Shown: piece after piece, positions 5,399 to 5,748 of the stretch
Layout: each line of letters begins with the position of its first letter
How positions within the stretch are numbered: the first letter of the stretch is position 1
DNA from: Candidatus Pacearchaeota archaeon
GTDB taxonomy: Archaea > Nanobdellota > Nanobdellia > Pacearchaeales > GW2011-AR1
DNA: 5,748 bases
Direction of reading: 5' to 3'
Assembly: GCA_016186375.1 (NCBI GenBank)
Contig: JACPLS010000092.1
Span: 1 to 5,748 of the forward strand
Translations under genes and position numbers: made by a program
The notes under the pieces: model-generated
Databases searched by the model: none
Seen by the model: the letters and a program-made list of their open reading frames with translations, nothing else
What the model was told of the DNA's origin: nothing

Positions 5399-5748
5399 AA
5401 AACCTCCAATTCTCCAGATAAAACGATCCCATTACAGATATTATTAATTAATTCTTTATTTAACCTCTTTGCTTTAGCAAAGGAGTTCTTAGTGAATATA
5501 TGCAAGCTTATCTTTCTATTCAAGATTTTCTCATATCTTTCTATAGGAAACTCTTTTTCTATGTTGGATATTATACACATGTCAACATCGCTTTCTATTG
5601 AATCTGTGGCTGAAGAAAAGCTTCCAAAAAGAACGATAATTGGGAAATCGTAAAGTTTTTCAATCTCTTCTATAATGTGAGAGGTTCTAATTTTTTCTAA
5701 ATTGTAATACAATTTTAAGTTCAACGTCTTTTTTGATAAAGTTATCCT
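5395..5748 (-). CDS. MNT-type nucleotidyltransferase, putative antitoxin (5'-truncated by window edge)
   Basis: Minimal nucleotidyltransferase of the DNA polymerase beta superfamily. In characterised pairs of this type the enzyme neutralises its HEPN partner by transferring AMP to a tyrosine. The signature is LFGSFSSA through ESDVDMCII, a G-S-x10-D-x-D motif in which the two aspartates bind metal. It follows a helix (SHIIEEIEKL) and a strand (FPIIVLF), as in the family. The third acidic residue expected in the later strand is not evident: that position reads KISLHIFT. The frame has no stop to the right edge. TTG 5724 is a possible start, but the upstream codons continue the frame and TLNLKLYYNLEKI looks like the linker that follows an N-terminal winged helix in related archaeal proteins. 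I therefore annotate it as partial. Whether the DNA-binding domain exists cannot be seen. The stop overlaps the HEPN start by 4 nt. Confidence 0.82.
   Translation of the reverse strand, partial: RITLSKKTLNLKLYYNLEKIRTSHIIEEIEKLYDFPIIVLFGSFSSATDSIESDVDMCIISNIEKEFPIERYEKILNRKISLHIFTKNSFAKAKRLNKELINNICNGIVLSGELEVL
5402..5407 (-). promoter_or_regulatory. Shine-Dalgarno GGAGGT for the HEPN gene
   Basis: On the - strand GGAGGT precedes the ATG at 5398 by three to four bases and lies within the end of the nucleotidyltransferase gene. Together with the ATGA overlap it fixes the HEPN start and points to coupled translation, with the likely antitoxin made first. Confidence 0.65.

Noticed and set aside
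5259..5447. 62-codon + strand frame across the HEPN/nucleotidyltransferase overlap
   Set aside because: It is antisense to two recognisable proteins, and its hydrophobic look comes from reversed Lys/Glu codons.

Overview
The window is an AT-rich archaeal chromosome segment. The archaeal origin is clear from three exosome subunits (Rrp4, Rrp41, Rrp42) followed by RNA polymerase subunit K, with enolase further on. Compact, lysine-rich, divergent proteins and many short intergenic gaps suggest a small-genome lineage such as a DPANN archaeon (Pacearchaeota/Woesearchaeota-like). That placement is inference from sequence style and was not tested by phylogeny.

Left part (1-2765, + strand): a tightly packed gene run. 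It starts inside rrp4, whose N-terminus lies off the left edge, then rrp41, rrp42, rpoK and a 112-residue protein I do not recognise. rrp41 and rrp42 share an ATGA overlap behind a strong GGAGGT ribosome binding site. The remaining gaps are 2 to 14 nt. Rrp41 and Rrp42 form the phosphorolytic hexameric ring that degrades RNA from the 3' end, and Rrp4 is one of the RNA-binding cap proteins. RpoK belongs to the machine that makes that RNA.

Middle (2766-4588, + strand): a 51-nt gap with an archaeal box A about 26 nt before the start codon leads into a compact 380-residue enolase with every recognisable catalytic residue. A second promoter-like stretch overlaps the enolase stop and leads into a 199-residue protein with one N-terminal membrane helix and a prepilin-like KKG start. 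The rpoK-X-eno order recalls the widely conserved archaeal rpl13-rps9-rpoN-rpoK-eno-rps2 cluster, here joined to the exosome operon.

Right part (4589-5748): a 405-nt AT-rich stretch without a convincing gene, holding poly-T terminators and a possible decayed membrane-protein fragment. Beyond it, convergent on the - strand, lies a two-gene MNT nucleotidyltransferase/HEPN module of toxin-antitoxin type, overlapping by ATGA. The nucleotidyltransferase frame is open to the right edge, so its N-terminus is outside the window.

I see no RNA gene, CRISPR array, insertion sequence or attachment site. The most notable points are the merged gene order, the unknown gene between rpoK and eno, the compact enolase, and the altered catalytic motifs in the HEPN/MNT pair.
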